64,000 bases of DNA, taken from contig QRFJ01000007.1 in the NCBI GenBank assembly GCA_006176705.1, positions 1,895,089 through 1,959,088 on the forward strand. The letters are read 5' to 3'. This document shows, piece after piece, positions 34,201 to 47,489 of the stretch. The translations under genes and the position numbers were made by a program. This stretch comes from Cocos nucifera. Taxonomy: Eukaryota; Streptophyta; Magnoliopsida; Arecales; Arecaceae. The notes under the pieces were generated by a model. It did not search any database. It worked only from the letters and a program-made list of their open reading frames with translations, and had not been told where the DNA came from. Position 1 is the stretch's first letter. Each line of letters starts with the position of its first letter.

Positions 34201-37200
34201 CAAACAAGGAATGCTAGATACAAAGAATAAACCACATGAAAAACATGTTGTTACTTGATAGCTGATATACTAAAATATGGTCTAGGATACTCATATTTTT
34301 GCAAGAATGATACAGAGAATAAATAAACAAGATAAAGCAAGATGAGCACAAAATGCACTTCTGTCACTATGTAGCCTAGCGTTTCAGTGATATGTTCTCA
34401 CAAAGACCACCCTTATGCAGTATCAATCAATATTGTAGTAATACTATATGCACCCTGCTTTATTATTTTGACTTTTCATTGACACGATATATACAGAATC
34501 CTTGAAATCCCTTTCAAATTTGATCAGTTGGGGAAGCAGGATCAAGTCCAAGCAAAACTCATGTGTCAATGGAAATGGGTTTGACATATCCTAGTGCATT
34601 ATTTTGGCTTTATTTGTATTCATAGCTCTATGTGCACTGGTTTTTGCATTATGCACTAATATTTATCACAACATAAATTAGTTTGGCATTGTTGTATTAA
34701 CTCGAGGACTTGTTTGATTAAGTAAATTGATTGTATGAGAAAAAAATGAAGAGTGCAAACAAGTCGAGTTGTGCTGAGCTTTGGGCTACCGGATTCATGC
34801 ACATTAAGGCAGTATTACCGTGCATAGTTCTAGAAATAATGCATATAAAGTAGTAGTCATATATATGGTGACAAAATAGGTGCAGGGACTTGGTCAGTCT
34901 GCTCTAAAAAATTTTGAGGTTTATGCTGCAATATTCTAAAAGAGAAGGACATATTTTCAGTTTCAAAAATTTTTTAAAAAAAAGGGTTAGGATGATTATG
35001 AAAAAAAATCTCTTTCCTTAGTCTTTGTTAACCCTCCAGTTTAGCCTCTTACCATGGCTTTAAAATCAATTCCATAAATTTGGTGAAATAAATTCTGTGT
35101 TTGTAGTATTATAATGTTCCTTTTTCCTTCTTTTTATATCTAACACTGAACACCCCCTGAGGTATGGTCCTGGCTCTGCCCTTGACTCTCTCTAAGCCTC
35201 CTTTCACATTTTGGTGTGCTTAGTTTGTAGCTTTTGTGAGGCTAGAGTGCATAGAACTGGGCAGTTGAAGCCAGTTCTAGTCTCTAATGATGTATTTGTA
35301 GGTTTCTATCTACTTATGGTTTTTTGTATGTCAATTTTACCCAAAATGTTATGTTTGTTTGTATCCATGATTTATATAATCAGAAAGAGTTAAATATGGT
35401 GGATTCTTGTGAATAACACAACATATAGAAACCCTTCAGAACTTCTCTTGACGGTAAACATGTTGTTTGCATCATGTTCACACATATATATCAAGAAAAC
35501 AAAAATTGTTTGACATTTTTCCATCTGCAACAAATCGCGTTCCCACCTTTTGTGAATTTTTTGAAAGGGTTATATGTATGTATATTTGTATTGATATCAT
35601 GTATATGTGTTTTTTTATGAACAAACAAATATAAGACCTGTTGCTTGTTTTAGCCAGGGGATGAGTGTTTTCTACATGTTGGCAGCCACAATGACATCAG
35701 AGAATATAGCTCCATTCATCGATCTTCCAAATCAAGTGAATCAACGGTATTTTTAAAACTTAGATTTGTAAACCTTTTTAATATATTACTTTCTTACTGA
35801 TTAGCATTCAATATATAGGTTATTGGCAACAACAACCTTATTATGGGATCTTGTCATATTGCTCATGACTGCAAGATTGGTAACAACAATATTTTTGCTA
35901 ATAATACTCTATTAGCTGGCCATGTTGTGGTAGAAGTGAGTTATTCCTTTGTCTTTATTTTAAAGGTTTCCCAATTTAATTATTTTCTCTAAATAACACT
36001 AGCTGATTAAAGTCAATAAATGCTTTCATTGTAGGACTGTGCTCATACTGCAGGGGCGATTGTTGTTCATCAATTTTGTCACATAGGATCATATTCTTTT
36101 GTTGGTGGGGGTTCTGTGGTATGTTAACCTTTTGGCTATTGACCCTATTCCTTCATCTTTGTTCTCTGTTGTATCAAAGAAAGAATTCTGGTTTGAATCA
36201 AGGGTTCATGTATTATGCCTGTATCTGTCAGGGCTTAGCTTGGTACTTGCATAGATGAGCATGAACAAATCTTTCATGTATAACTCCAAATATATGCTAG
36301 AAAAATTGCTTAATTACTAATATAGGCTATAATCTTGGTTCTAAATGATTGTAGATATAGAACAATAAGTTAATTCTAATACATATTACTGGAATGAATC
36401 CCCTTGGACATATGTTGTTGCTACCGATAGATCTAGCTATATATATACAATGATACTATCACTACTGCTAAACATTCACGTAAAGGTAATACAAAAGAAT
36501 TTAGGATAGAAAGACTTAAACAAAACAAAAACCACAGTACTGAGGATGGGTCCAAGAAAACTTGACTGAATTGACATTACACTTATACTTCTTTGCATAT
36601 TGTAATACAACAATACACCAGACGATGGAGGGATACCTTTAATACTAGGTTGATATGTACCTCTAAAATATGAACTATGTATATCATGCTAGCAAGGTCT
36701 CACCAGATCATATGATACTTAATGTGCCTTTGTTTAAACCTTGGTTTGAATATCAGTTATTACCATGTGCTGAAATTATTAATAAGGTACTTGCACATAT
36801 AGTTCCCATGCTATTTATTAATTCAATTTTATGCAGACAGATTACACAAGATGTACCAAAGTACATGATGGTTTCTGGCGATAGAGCAGAGCTTCGTGGT
36901 TTGAATCTAGAGGGGCTTCGACGGCATGGATTTTCAAGCATGGAGGTCAGTCATATGTAGAGCTTGTTGATCTCTGTTGTTTTCAGAATTTATTTGGATT
37001 TGTATTACTAAAAAAAAAAAGACAAAATTATTTCAGTTTACATTGGTGAAAAAAAATCATGAACCTCATTATATGTCTTACAAATCCAATTGCTTGCATG
37101 CTGGGCTTTAGTCTGGACGGGCCTTTATTTAACCCAGCCTTCTATTACAACCCAAGCGCTTATACACCTTGATCTTTCTCTAGCTTAAATAGCAATTCTA

Positions 37201-39563
37201 AGCAGGGTTTGTGACAAAGGATAAGCCTATATTAGGTCCTATCTGACTCATAAATGCTTGGGACAGATTGAATGTCTATGCACGCACTTACATGTGCATG
37301 TGTGTGAGAGAGAGAGAGAATCTGGGAAAGAGTGTCATCTCTTGAGGGCAATAACATTCCTACAATTCCACTAATTTGCTGTTCCCTTATACTGACAAGT
37401 GGCTAACCTGAGCGAAATAGAAGAAACAAATGTCTTCATGAAGGAAGAAATACATATTATAATAAATTTTGGAAAATGCTTTGGGTGCCTATTAGTGGGC
37501 AAGAAAATTTCCTTTTCCTGATGCAATAGTGGCATGGCAACATTGTGTACAACCACCCACCGTGTATCACACCAATCCCTGCAAGCTACAGCAATTCCCT
37601 TTTACTGTGTGACAGGAGGATCTTTTCATGTGCATGAAATGGGTGTCCTCTAGCATCACTCATAAATTTTTATGTTTCTTCTGTCAAAGATCAAGACCCA
37701 GTCATTAATCTATGTGGGAAGGAAGCAATATGCATCTGTTAATGAGGGTAGAAATGGTAAATTTTTCAGGGCATTCAGTTAGTAGACATCAGGGCTAGAA
37801 GCGAGCAATGGTATGTAAGATGGATTTTGCTTCATTTCAGAACAGTCCACGTACAGGGCAATTTGACTATGTATCTTTCTAATGTACTTACTAAGCAATC
37901 ACATGTGCATGCATATCCCACTAGGTGTTTTTGAATACTTTAATTTCTGTTTATTTCTCAAATAGTACTTCAATTAAGGCAAGCTCTTGTGCATCTTTCT
38001 TTCAGTAGAGTACAATGTTCCAAGACACTGTGGGATGCAGGCAGTCAAAGAATCGCTAGTGCATTTGCATTATGTGGGGGAATATGCAGTTAGTATTATA
38101 AATATCTAAATTAAATAAAATATATTTAATACAATTGTAATTGTAATATTTATAAATGATGTTAATATTAAATTAACATTGAGCAATTATTGTTAGTACT
38201 TAATTCTCAGTAGCAATAATTGTAGTATAATCAATACATTGACATTATAAGTGTACACATAACTCGCTTAATTGAAACCCACATCCAAAACAACCATAGC
38301 TTTAACTTGCTTTGTTTGCATGGGCCTGTATAAGGGTGGCTACATATATAGTCGTATAATACTAAAAGGCCGCATATATGGTTGTATAATAATAAATAGG
38401 CTGCATACATACCTGCACAATGCTAATTCTGTAATATATGTGTCCACAAAGTACTAAGTAAACCATCTTTTTGGCTCATATGTGACCTGACTGCACATAG
38501 ATGTTGCATATTGGATGCACTGTGTGGTTAGGAGACCGCATATGCATATGCGACTGCATATGTGATAGCAGAGTATCAGTTCATGTAGCATATATTGTTT
38601 TTTGAGCATGCCACTTCAATGGTGCTTAGGCTTTATCATACAACCTCGAGCATAGTCTCTCAAATATATTACTTATAAATGTCATTTATAAAAAAAAGGG
38701 GTCATGAAAACATTTTCTATGATTGGTTTAGCCTGCAATGTTGGAGACGAAGCAACATTTTCTGCCAAAGTTTCAAACAAGGTATTTCTGTGGACATACT
38801 AACTTCCTGTTGCCATCTTAATTTACATATTAGTATGATAAAATTTGTATGTCTGCTGGAGTGTAAATCCTGAACAATTGGTTATCAAGTTTGCCCCCAT
38901 TAGCTAGAAAGGAATTTACTCTCAAGTTATGGATATCACCAAGTGGGGATAATTTGTTAAGCCTCCTGTTAGGAATAGATCAGGGTGATTGTTTTGCAGT
39001 TCACAGTTATTATGAATTCATTTGGTCAGCCACATCTTGTGGTCTTATTATGGTTTTAATGAACTTGATATCTTATTATTAGAGCAGTGATATTGGATAT
39101 TACTGGATCTCATTCAGTGTCAACTTATCTGTTATTTTGATTTGAGCCTAACCATTCATTTCTGTTTGCAAAGAATAAATTGTTATTTCTGATTGAACCC
39201 ATCCTTTTTTCTTTTTTTTTTTGTTCAATTCCAATTTATCCAATTTTATCTTATTTTGAATTGCTGATTGTTTGGGAAATTAAAGGTTAGAGGCATGAGG
39301 AGAGCTTACCAAAAGATATTCATGTCCAGTGATATGAACCCAGGGGGCCTGGAGGACCGGCTTGCTGAAGTGGTAAAGACACTTATGACCATTCTATTTA
39401 ATCCTCAGTATTACTTAATAATAAAAGCGTTCTAACTTGACAGGAACGAGACAAAGAATTAGCTGAATTTCCTGCTGTGTCTTCTATGGTGCAATCTATC
39501 CGCAATTCATTTCATCAAAGTCGTCGTGGAATATGCAAGTTCAGAAATTGGAGTGGCTCTTGA
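31246..39563 (+). CDS. LPXA: Mitochondrial LpxA-like acyl-ACP--UDP-GlcNAc O-acyltransferase
   Basis: Ten exons, all with GT..AG borders and consistent phase: 31246-31342, 31441-31520, 32466-32590, 33161-33287, 35654-35746, 35819-35935, 36035-36118, 36841-36945, 39286-39372, 39444-39563. The product is 344 residues; Arabidopsis LPXA is about the same length. Residues 1-32 ([15 protein letters not shown], several Arg, no acid) look like a mitochondrial presequence. Hexapeptide left-handed beta-helix turns follow ([22 protein letters not shown]). HIAHDC at 187-192 holds His190, the equivalent of the E. coli catalytic His125. [19 protein letters not shown] and [13 protein letters not shown] lead to the C-terminal helices. 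The enzyme adds an acyl chain to UDP-GlcNAc, the first step of lipid A-type synthesis in plant mitochondria. Confidence 0.93.
34112..34130. repeat. (CA)n microsatellite in LPXA intron 4
   Basis: A CA run of about nine units is followed by interrupted CA and CG-CA units to 34155. Confidence 0.85.
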
Positions 39564-42500
39564 AGACTTGATAATGGTGGGTTTTTCCCATGTCCTTTAT
39601 TTGGAAGTTTCTCAGTATCCAGATGAAAGATGGATCTGACTTTAATATCGACTTTCCAAGTATGGTTGGAACCTTACATGATAATTATTCAAATCACAGC
39701 ATGAAAATTCCAGCATAGTTTTTCTGTATGTATGCAATTATCTACCTTGCACATTACGTTGTTGCAATCCTAATTCCCGCAACTGTTCCATCATGTGTAG
39801 TTTGTTGCATTTCTGGTTGAAGCTTTGAATTTTAGACATTGCTTCCTTAAATGTCATGAAATAATTTCATCTTGCGTGATTATAACAAGTCATGATTATG
39901 ATATTACGTCATGGCTAAAGTCATGATATAATTTAATAAATAGTATTCTGACATATGCCTGAACTAATGCTCTTGTAATTTTACCATCATTCTTTTCCAA
40001 TCATCATTTCATTTTCCTTGGTGTATACCTTTCTGCTTATGCCGTTCTCTTGTTTCTGTACACACTACATGCTTGCTGAATCCTGTATGAGGTGACTTGT
40101 TCGAGGTGGTAGTAGATGTTGCGGTCTATCATGTCCATTTAATCATATATCTGCTATCTTTATCTTTTAGTTCTCGTTTCAAGGATAGTATGGGTATTTC
40201 TCTTATCAATCTCCTCCATTTCTTTGGTCAGGTTTGGTGGTTCAAGCAACATAACAATGATGGATTCAAGTCTGGCTATCATATCTTCTTCCTTCAAGTT
40301 TGTTGTATTACATCATCGAGTTGAAAACCTTCACTTCGTGTCTGTAATAGTTCAAAAATATAGGATATACACTCCAATTCATTATAAAAAGAACCTTCTC
40401 CCTTCATTCCAGCATATAGAGGGTAGGAATCAGTCGCTGCCAACTACCATCAGTGTATTCTAATTCATGATATTTCTTTCATGGTGGCTTATATTTAGTT
40501 TGTACTCCATCTTTATTTCTTTCATCAATTTTGTGCTCTGACTCGTCAACTCCCAAGCTTGTAGTCTCTCTCTAGTATGTGGCCATGTGACCTGTAATCA
40601 ACGAGCTTATATTGCAATGCTGAACTTTACCTTCCTCTCATTTCTAGATTGAAAATAATGAATTCTGGATTGAGTTCCTGTCTTACGTGCTAGACTTATG
40701 TAATGGACTTATGAGTTGTTAATTTATCATGCATGTGTAAACTGCTGCTTTATATTTGAACATTGCTGGTGTGTGCACCAAGAGTTCGGTACAGGGGCAG
40801 TGGGATTTGGCAGTCTATCCTAACATCACATTTCTTTCTGTACCATAGGTAGGTGGATGTTAGGCCAGGATGTGTTGATCATTGAGGACTTGCATCAATG
40901 AAATGTGCTAAATAGGTCACTATATTTAGGTAGGTGGCCGCAATTTGATGTGGATACTTGTTTCATCATGTAGTTGAACTTCACATCTTTTAGTTGCTAT
41001 GCTGTCTTACTTTGAAGCCATTAATGAAGGATGAGTTGTTACACCCTAGCAACCTTTTAATGTAAGACAGTATCGTACAACTAAGACAGCACATCATGGA
41101 ATTTAGCCGTTACCTTTAACATTTTTAATGACCTAAAAGCAAGTCAGTCTTTCTAACATGTGGAGTAGGGTGCACGATTGTGGAAGGATGGATGCTGCAC
41201 CTAGAAAACTAGCATGTTAGTTTTTAACGGGAGGCTTTGGCGATCTTTGTGTTGCACTAAAATCTATTGGATCCTTGTCTTGGAGAACTTGTTTTTGGGA
41301 GTGGAATTACATGTACTATGTTGTATCAAAAAGAAGGAAGAAAAAAAAACAGACGCATGGAATACAAGATCATGATTTTTATGAATTTTTACCGTTGGAA
41401 GAAAGCAATGTGAAACTTATGAGCATACCTCTCTGGAATTCATACTTTAAATGAGATTACCTAGAACTGTGGGATTGGAAACTCGTAAGGTTGATAGAAT
41501 TTTCAATCTTCGAACCAGATGATAATTCGGTTCTGCACCACTCCTCCAAATGAATGTTCCAGGTTGAAATTGTTGGATAAAAATTTAAACTCGTTGGTTG
41601 GTTTTTAATACTTGATTCTCGTCAAATCCAGTCGAAGGAAGGAAGCAGACATTAATTTTTGATTACCTATTTTTTTTAGGCAAGGGAACACTGCCTAAGT
41701 ATAAATTCTAGATGACTAAAGTTCAACTATTACCTACCGTAGTGCTATCACAGCTGTAACCTGTCATGATATGCAAGTTTCAACATGTGAAGGTAGAGGT
41801 TTAAGGGGACGCGGTGCGGAAATTTCAAATTTTCAAATGGATCTTTCAATGTGATATAAAGGATAGGTTAATATTTCTCTAGCTATAGCATTTAAGAATT
41901 TGATTTTATGTGACATGATGAAGAATGCTATACATAAGGAGGGAATGCTAAATTTTTTTCATTGGATATCATGCTTTATGCACCTGAGGGGTAAAATAGC
42001 CAAAACTTCCCCCTACCAGCACCAACCAGTTCAACAGAAAATAGAAGGGCGATATCATCCATTTTCATCTTATAAGAACAAAATTACCTGCATACTTTTT
42101 TCGAAACATCACTCTTTAATCAATTTTATAATTTTCTCAATCACCATTTTTTTAGCTTTCGTAGTTTTGTGTTTGATCGAACCAGCAGTAGGATGCATCT
42201 CTTTGCATCGGTAACTAAATAACATCCAACCGTTCATGTACTCGGCGTTAGCAATCATTCAGAACATGAAGCTAATGCCACTTGGTCCATAAATTTTTCC
42301 CTCCATGTTAATTTGATAATGAAGGAAGAAGAATCCAACAATCCCGTACAACAACTTGTGTGACATGGAGACATTAATAAATAAGGGAGGGTTTTTTTTT
42401 AAATTTGGGTAAAGAATAAATAAATAAATAAAGGAGGGTTGGTGATGTATATTGTAGCGTATACGCAGCATGTGTTTGGTTTCGACTTTATCGATGGGCA

Positions 42501-45500
42501 TGGAAATCCAATGAGATTTGAGTGGGTGAGGTCCTGGAGAGTTGAAAGTGACCCATGTGGTGGTGCTCCTCATCAACACCCATCAGGTGATTATGATGTC
42601 ATTCCTTCTTTAATCCCAAGTTTTCTATAATCATAAACAAATCGACCTGATTTGTTTCTCAAGCACAACTCTCTAGAAACAATATAAGAATTGGTTAGAG
42701 GAGATGTCCTTGTCGAGCGGAAAAACTATATAAATTGATTCAATTATCCCGATTGATGGAATTGACTATGATCACCTGATCGCTTCGTTTGATAAATGTT
42801 TAAAGTTGATATTGACATAATTATTCAATTAAGTCTATGGCAATTGCTTTCAGTGAACAGAAGTAACATTTTTCGATGCATCATGGTGCACCACTTAATG
42901 ACAAAAAAGTATTACAGGTTCATCTTATGAGTTAAATAATATCTTAGCCAGTGAATCACGCTGATCATGGCTTCTATTTGGCGGAATGAATTGCCCGAAC
43001 TGGACTCTCAATAAGAATATTGCATCAAGATGCTGCAATGCAGATTTAGGCTATCTAGCGTTTTAAAAGATGAAACCCAGCAGCTGCAAGAAATGCCAAC
43101 TTCTGAAAATCTCAAGAATTGGTGGATGTTCTTTTCTTTTTTTCAGGTAAATTGGTGGATGTTCTTTAGTTTAACAAGGATCAATTTATGGATATGTTGG
43201 GTTCCTTTGTTCAGGGCATTAACAGGCTTTTTAGGGTCCAAAGATGTAGATACAAAGAGGGGAAGCAGAGAATGCTAACTTGCTAATGAAACAAACCATG
43301 GTTAAGACCATGGTGCGCATTCTAAATTTGGAATCTGCAGCACTGGTTAGGCTCCACAAATCTTAAGCCACAAACCAAGCAATTCTTGCAGTTGGGAAAT
43401 TTGAAATTTTTATATCTCAATCAAATAAATCTATTAGTTCAATCATCCATTTATGACCAATTGGTGTACAAGAAGAAAAGCCTCAATGATAGTTTCTATC
43501 CTTCTTTTTTTTATCAAATGTGAAAGTTGGGGCATCCCCTGGATCATTCATTATGGGAATAAAGTCTTCAGTTTTTTTAAACGATCATGATTCTCTATAT
43601 AGGTTCTTGATATCGGATGGCCCACCATGCACTTTGACATCAATATCACTGAATGACTTGAGGCCTTAGATTGTTCGAGTTGATCGCAAAGATGTAGTAG
43701 TAGCATGATTATGTAGGAGATCTCATCTATCATAATAAAAATCCAGTCCTTTTGCAAGCATGTGCACTCCAGTGCAGTGTGTTCGATGTCGGCCGGCCCT
43801 TTCCATCAAATTCAGTAGAAGAGTTCAGGGCAAAGGATATCTTGGCATAAACCTTGCTGAAAATTACCTCCACAAGCTTCTTAGATATTGGAGCCTCTGC
43901 AACCCAACAATAAACCTTCACCCACTTGGCATTACTTTGGATCTGAATGCTGTGTCTTACTTTCCCACCAACTTTAAAGAAAGCCCTGAGGTGGCATATG
44001 ACCTATAGAAGAAACAAAGCCTTCAACTACTTTCCTTGACAATGCCGGAAGGTGAAAGAAGTTAATTAGCAAGAGATCAGGTGAGAAGACTTCATAGGAA
44101 TTAACATAGTAATATCTAAGGGTTCCATATCTGATCACCAACCACATATTGGATTCTCTAATCTAATGCAACATGGGATATTAACTTCTAATTGTTCTGC
44201 TCCTTGATGCGATATTAAAAAGTGCTTGTTATCTAAACAAGCAGTTGATGGCCATCTTTTCTTCCCAAAAAAGCATATAAATATTGGTCACCATCCACAG
44301 GTGATTAGCACTTAGCACTTTGTATTATTATATTACCTATTAGATTGGAAAGTAAAGGAGCATTTGGGTTGTTATCTAAAGCAGATAACACATAAAGAGT
44401 AGCGATTCAGTCTCATCAAAAAGCAAGAGCACCCAAAGAAAATCCCAGCTCGAGGCATTAGTATAATAAAGCACTTCAGAAAGCTAGCGAACAGAAACAA
44501 GTCACTCGGTAAGGAGTTCCTCAGCAGCATTTTTAAACTTTTTATCCCATCATTTTTAAACTTTTTATCTCAGAAAGAAGATGCCTGCAAATATGATCAC
44601 ACAACTTAAGTATGAAAGTGGGGGCTTTTTTTTTTTCAGGTACAAAGGAGCTATATATTTTTGTACTCCCAACTTGGGGGTACATGGAATCACGAGAGCT
44701 ATTAACTAATGTCGGTTGTTGAGCTGGCCCATGAGTAATAGCTCCCCCAGGATTAGGCAAAGCGAGGACAAATATCTTCCCAATATCCCACGAGAATCCT
44801 ATATCACAATGTCCATTTGCATTTCTTTAAGCCTTCTCGGCACTTGCTTGTATGAGAAGAAAATAATTTTGAAGTCCTTTATTTCTTTTATTTCAGAGAA
44901 AAGCTCTCCTTTCTTTCATTCACATGGTTTGGGCAATGAACTGGTTTTTCATCAAAGCACGCTTGACCCACAAGTTTGCCAAGGACTTCTAGAAAAGTTC
45001 ACACTTGAAGGTGGATGATGTGTCGATTTAACCAAAAACAATTTCTAAGTAAAAATTTGGCAACCATGTTGACTAGCATCTTAATGCAATTTTACCGGTA
45101 TATTTTCCTAGTTCAACTCTGGAATCTGAACTTCCAAAGTCAATGGCAGATCCATAATATTTCATTAGCCATTCCATACATAGATCTCTCTATTAGATGG
45201 TCAAAGATACTCTCACTGCCTATAAGGATGTATTGAGAATTATGGGGGAAACCAAAAAGAATTCTTGTATTTAGCAAACCAAATTAAAAAGTGCCTCACT
45301 AGCATCCAAACTTCAAACCACTCTTTCCATACCATATTAGCTCCAGCTACTCACCTTCAAACTATTGGCGGATCTTGTCTTCTTCCAACCACCCCCCAAT
45401 CTCTCACGACAATATCCCACCACACACAGGTGCAAGCATCTAATATGAGCGATTCCAATGTCATATCTATGAAAAGAATCTTTCCTCGGCAAAACAGAGA

Positions 45501-45902
45501 GATAATTGTATAATGCTTGCATGATAAGAGCTCAATGGAATCGACTTGTGATTGTTATACTTGGAAATTATGCTAATATTCAAATAAGATATTCCTAGAT
45601 TATAGAAGAGGGAGAGAAGTAATACAAATAAGGTACGTGATCCCATGCGTTCATGTCTAAGTCTACAACTCTACATGTGTACACCCACAAGCAATAAAAA
45701 AGCAATCACACACATGTAAGAGACGTCAGTGTGTCACCTATGATGACACAACCCATGATGTGTATGTACCAATAAAACCTGTCCAGCCATTCTTCCCTTG
45801 ATCTTGGCTGGTCTTATTAATCCACATCCTCCCTATGACCCAGCAATATAATTAAGACTCTCTTAAAGTGTGTGGGCGTCTCTGGGTTTGTAGAGATCAA
45901 GG
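39564..45902. other. 6.3-kb intergenic region between LPXA and MYB genes
   Basis: The first few hundred bases are probably the 3' UTR of the LPXA-like gene. The rest has no gene that I recognise. A minus-strand frame at 43730-43921 and a plus-strand frame at 45265-45513 show no known motif. A short direct duplication ('tttttaaactttttatc', twice) lies at about 44528-44570. (AAAT)n occurs at about 42415-42432. Confidence 0.5.
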
Positions 45903-47489
45903 ATGGGAAGGAAGTGCTCTCATTGTGGGAACAATGGGCACAACTCGAGGACCTGCAGCAGCCCAAGAGGTGCGGCCGGTGGTGGTGGACTGAGGCTGTT
46001 TGGGGTGCAGCTTCATATAACTTCTTCCCCTATGAAGAAGAGCTTTAGCATGGAATGCTTGGCCTCCTCATCTTATCTTGCTGCTTCTTCCGCTTCCTCT
46101 TCATCAACATCTTCTTCTTCACTTGTTTCTATTGATGAAACCACTAAAAGGATTTCTAATGGTTATCTCTCGGATGGTCTTCTCGGCAGAACACCAGAGA
46201 GGAAAAAGGGTGAGATTCTCTTATTTCTTTCCTTCTTTTTCTTGAGGATCTTTTTTTTCCCCTTATTTGTTTCCCCTTGGGAGATAAAGATCTAATAAAA
46301 ATTCAGCAGTATCATGATCCATGCTGAAGAAGAGACTCTCATTGACTATATGTTTGAATTCTGTGTCTTTTCATCTAATCTTATCTGCATGTATTGCACC
46401 CATAATTCAAGTTTCAGGTATATTAGTGTTATTTTTCTTTTTCTTTTTTTGATATTTATGCAAGATTGAAGTCTAAATAAATTTTGGGGTCTTTTTTTCT
46501 GCTGTGCTTGTGGTCTATATATGTATGTATGTACGTATGCATGCATGCTTGTATGTGTGTGTGTGCATATATATAAATGGCTAGTATCATAATTGGACAA
46601 CTGATATGTGATATTCTGCTCCTCAAAACTGTTTGCAGACATTCTTTTCTAAGTTGCCTTCCATTTGTATTATTCATCATCTTCACATTAATGAACCAAT
46701 GAATCCATAAATCCACAGTTCTTGTTGTCTTTATTTTTTTCAGTTACTTTTCACAACCATCCTATTAATCCTTTTGTTTTGTTCTTCTCTGTTCAGCTCT
46801 AGTTGCCGACTTTATTCTAATATGTCATCATATTCACAATTTGGATGATTTACTTGGTCCTATGGTCCTCAGGAGTTCCATGGACTGAGGAAGAGCATAG
46901 GTCATTTCTAGCTGGGCTTGAGAACCTTGGAAAGGGAGATTGGCGAGGCATCTCACGAAACTTCGTCACCACAAGGACCCCAACTCAAGTGGCTAGTCAT
47001 GCTCAGAAATATTTTCTAAGACAGAATAGCCTTAACAAAAAGAACCGCCGATCTAGCCTCTTTGATGTGGTAAATATCATACCTTCCTTCACAACCTTCC
47101 TTGGAAACAAGAGATCAGATTCGTCCTCATTACTTCTCTTTCAGGTTGCAAGCTGTGATAAGGCAGCTCAAGTCACTGATTCATCCAAGTTCAAAGAGCC
47201 TTCCATCTCAAATGAATTGCATGTTCCTGCTTTGACAATAGGTTATGGAGCTTCTCAGATCACCGCGATCGATCTCAACTCTTCAGAACAAGAAACTCAA
47301 TTGCCTTCTTCCCTCACACTGATGCCTAATTCATCTGCTTGTCCATTACCACAGTCATCTCTAGTGGAAAGGCCTTGTGTTCACCTCTCACCACTGAATT
47401 TAGAGCTCAGCATTTCCTCAACAAAGCCCTTGGATCAAAATAACTCATCACCGGATTCTCTCTTTGCCGAGACAATTGGAGTTACCTAA
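45903..47489 (+). CDS. MYB-related (1R, SHAQKYF-type) transcription factor with CCHC knuckle
   Basis: Two exons, 45903-46209 and 46873-47489, joined through a split Gly codon, encode 307 residues. Residues 5-18 form a CX2CX4HX4C zinc knuckle ([14 protein letters not shown]). RLFGV at 31-35 is the R/KLFGV repression motif. A Ser-rich linker follows. The single MYB repeat runs from about 103 (VPWTEEEH) to SHAQKYF at 144-150, with Trp106, Trp126 and the Tyr of SHAQKYF as core aromatics. RRSSLFD follows it. LNLEL at 277-281 is an EAR-type repression motif, and DLNSS earlier may be a second. This architecture matches the MYBS3/KUA1 group, nuclear repressors of sugar-, growth- or stress-related genes that bind TATCCA-like elements. 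A 75-nt in-frame segment (47070-47144) could be spliced out. Confidence 0.93.
46517..46572. repeat. (TATG)/(TG)n microsatellite in MYB intron
   Basis: 'tatgtatgtacgtatgcatg' grades into a TG run and then 'catatata'. It lies within the 663-bp intron. Confidence 0.8.
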
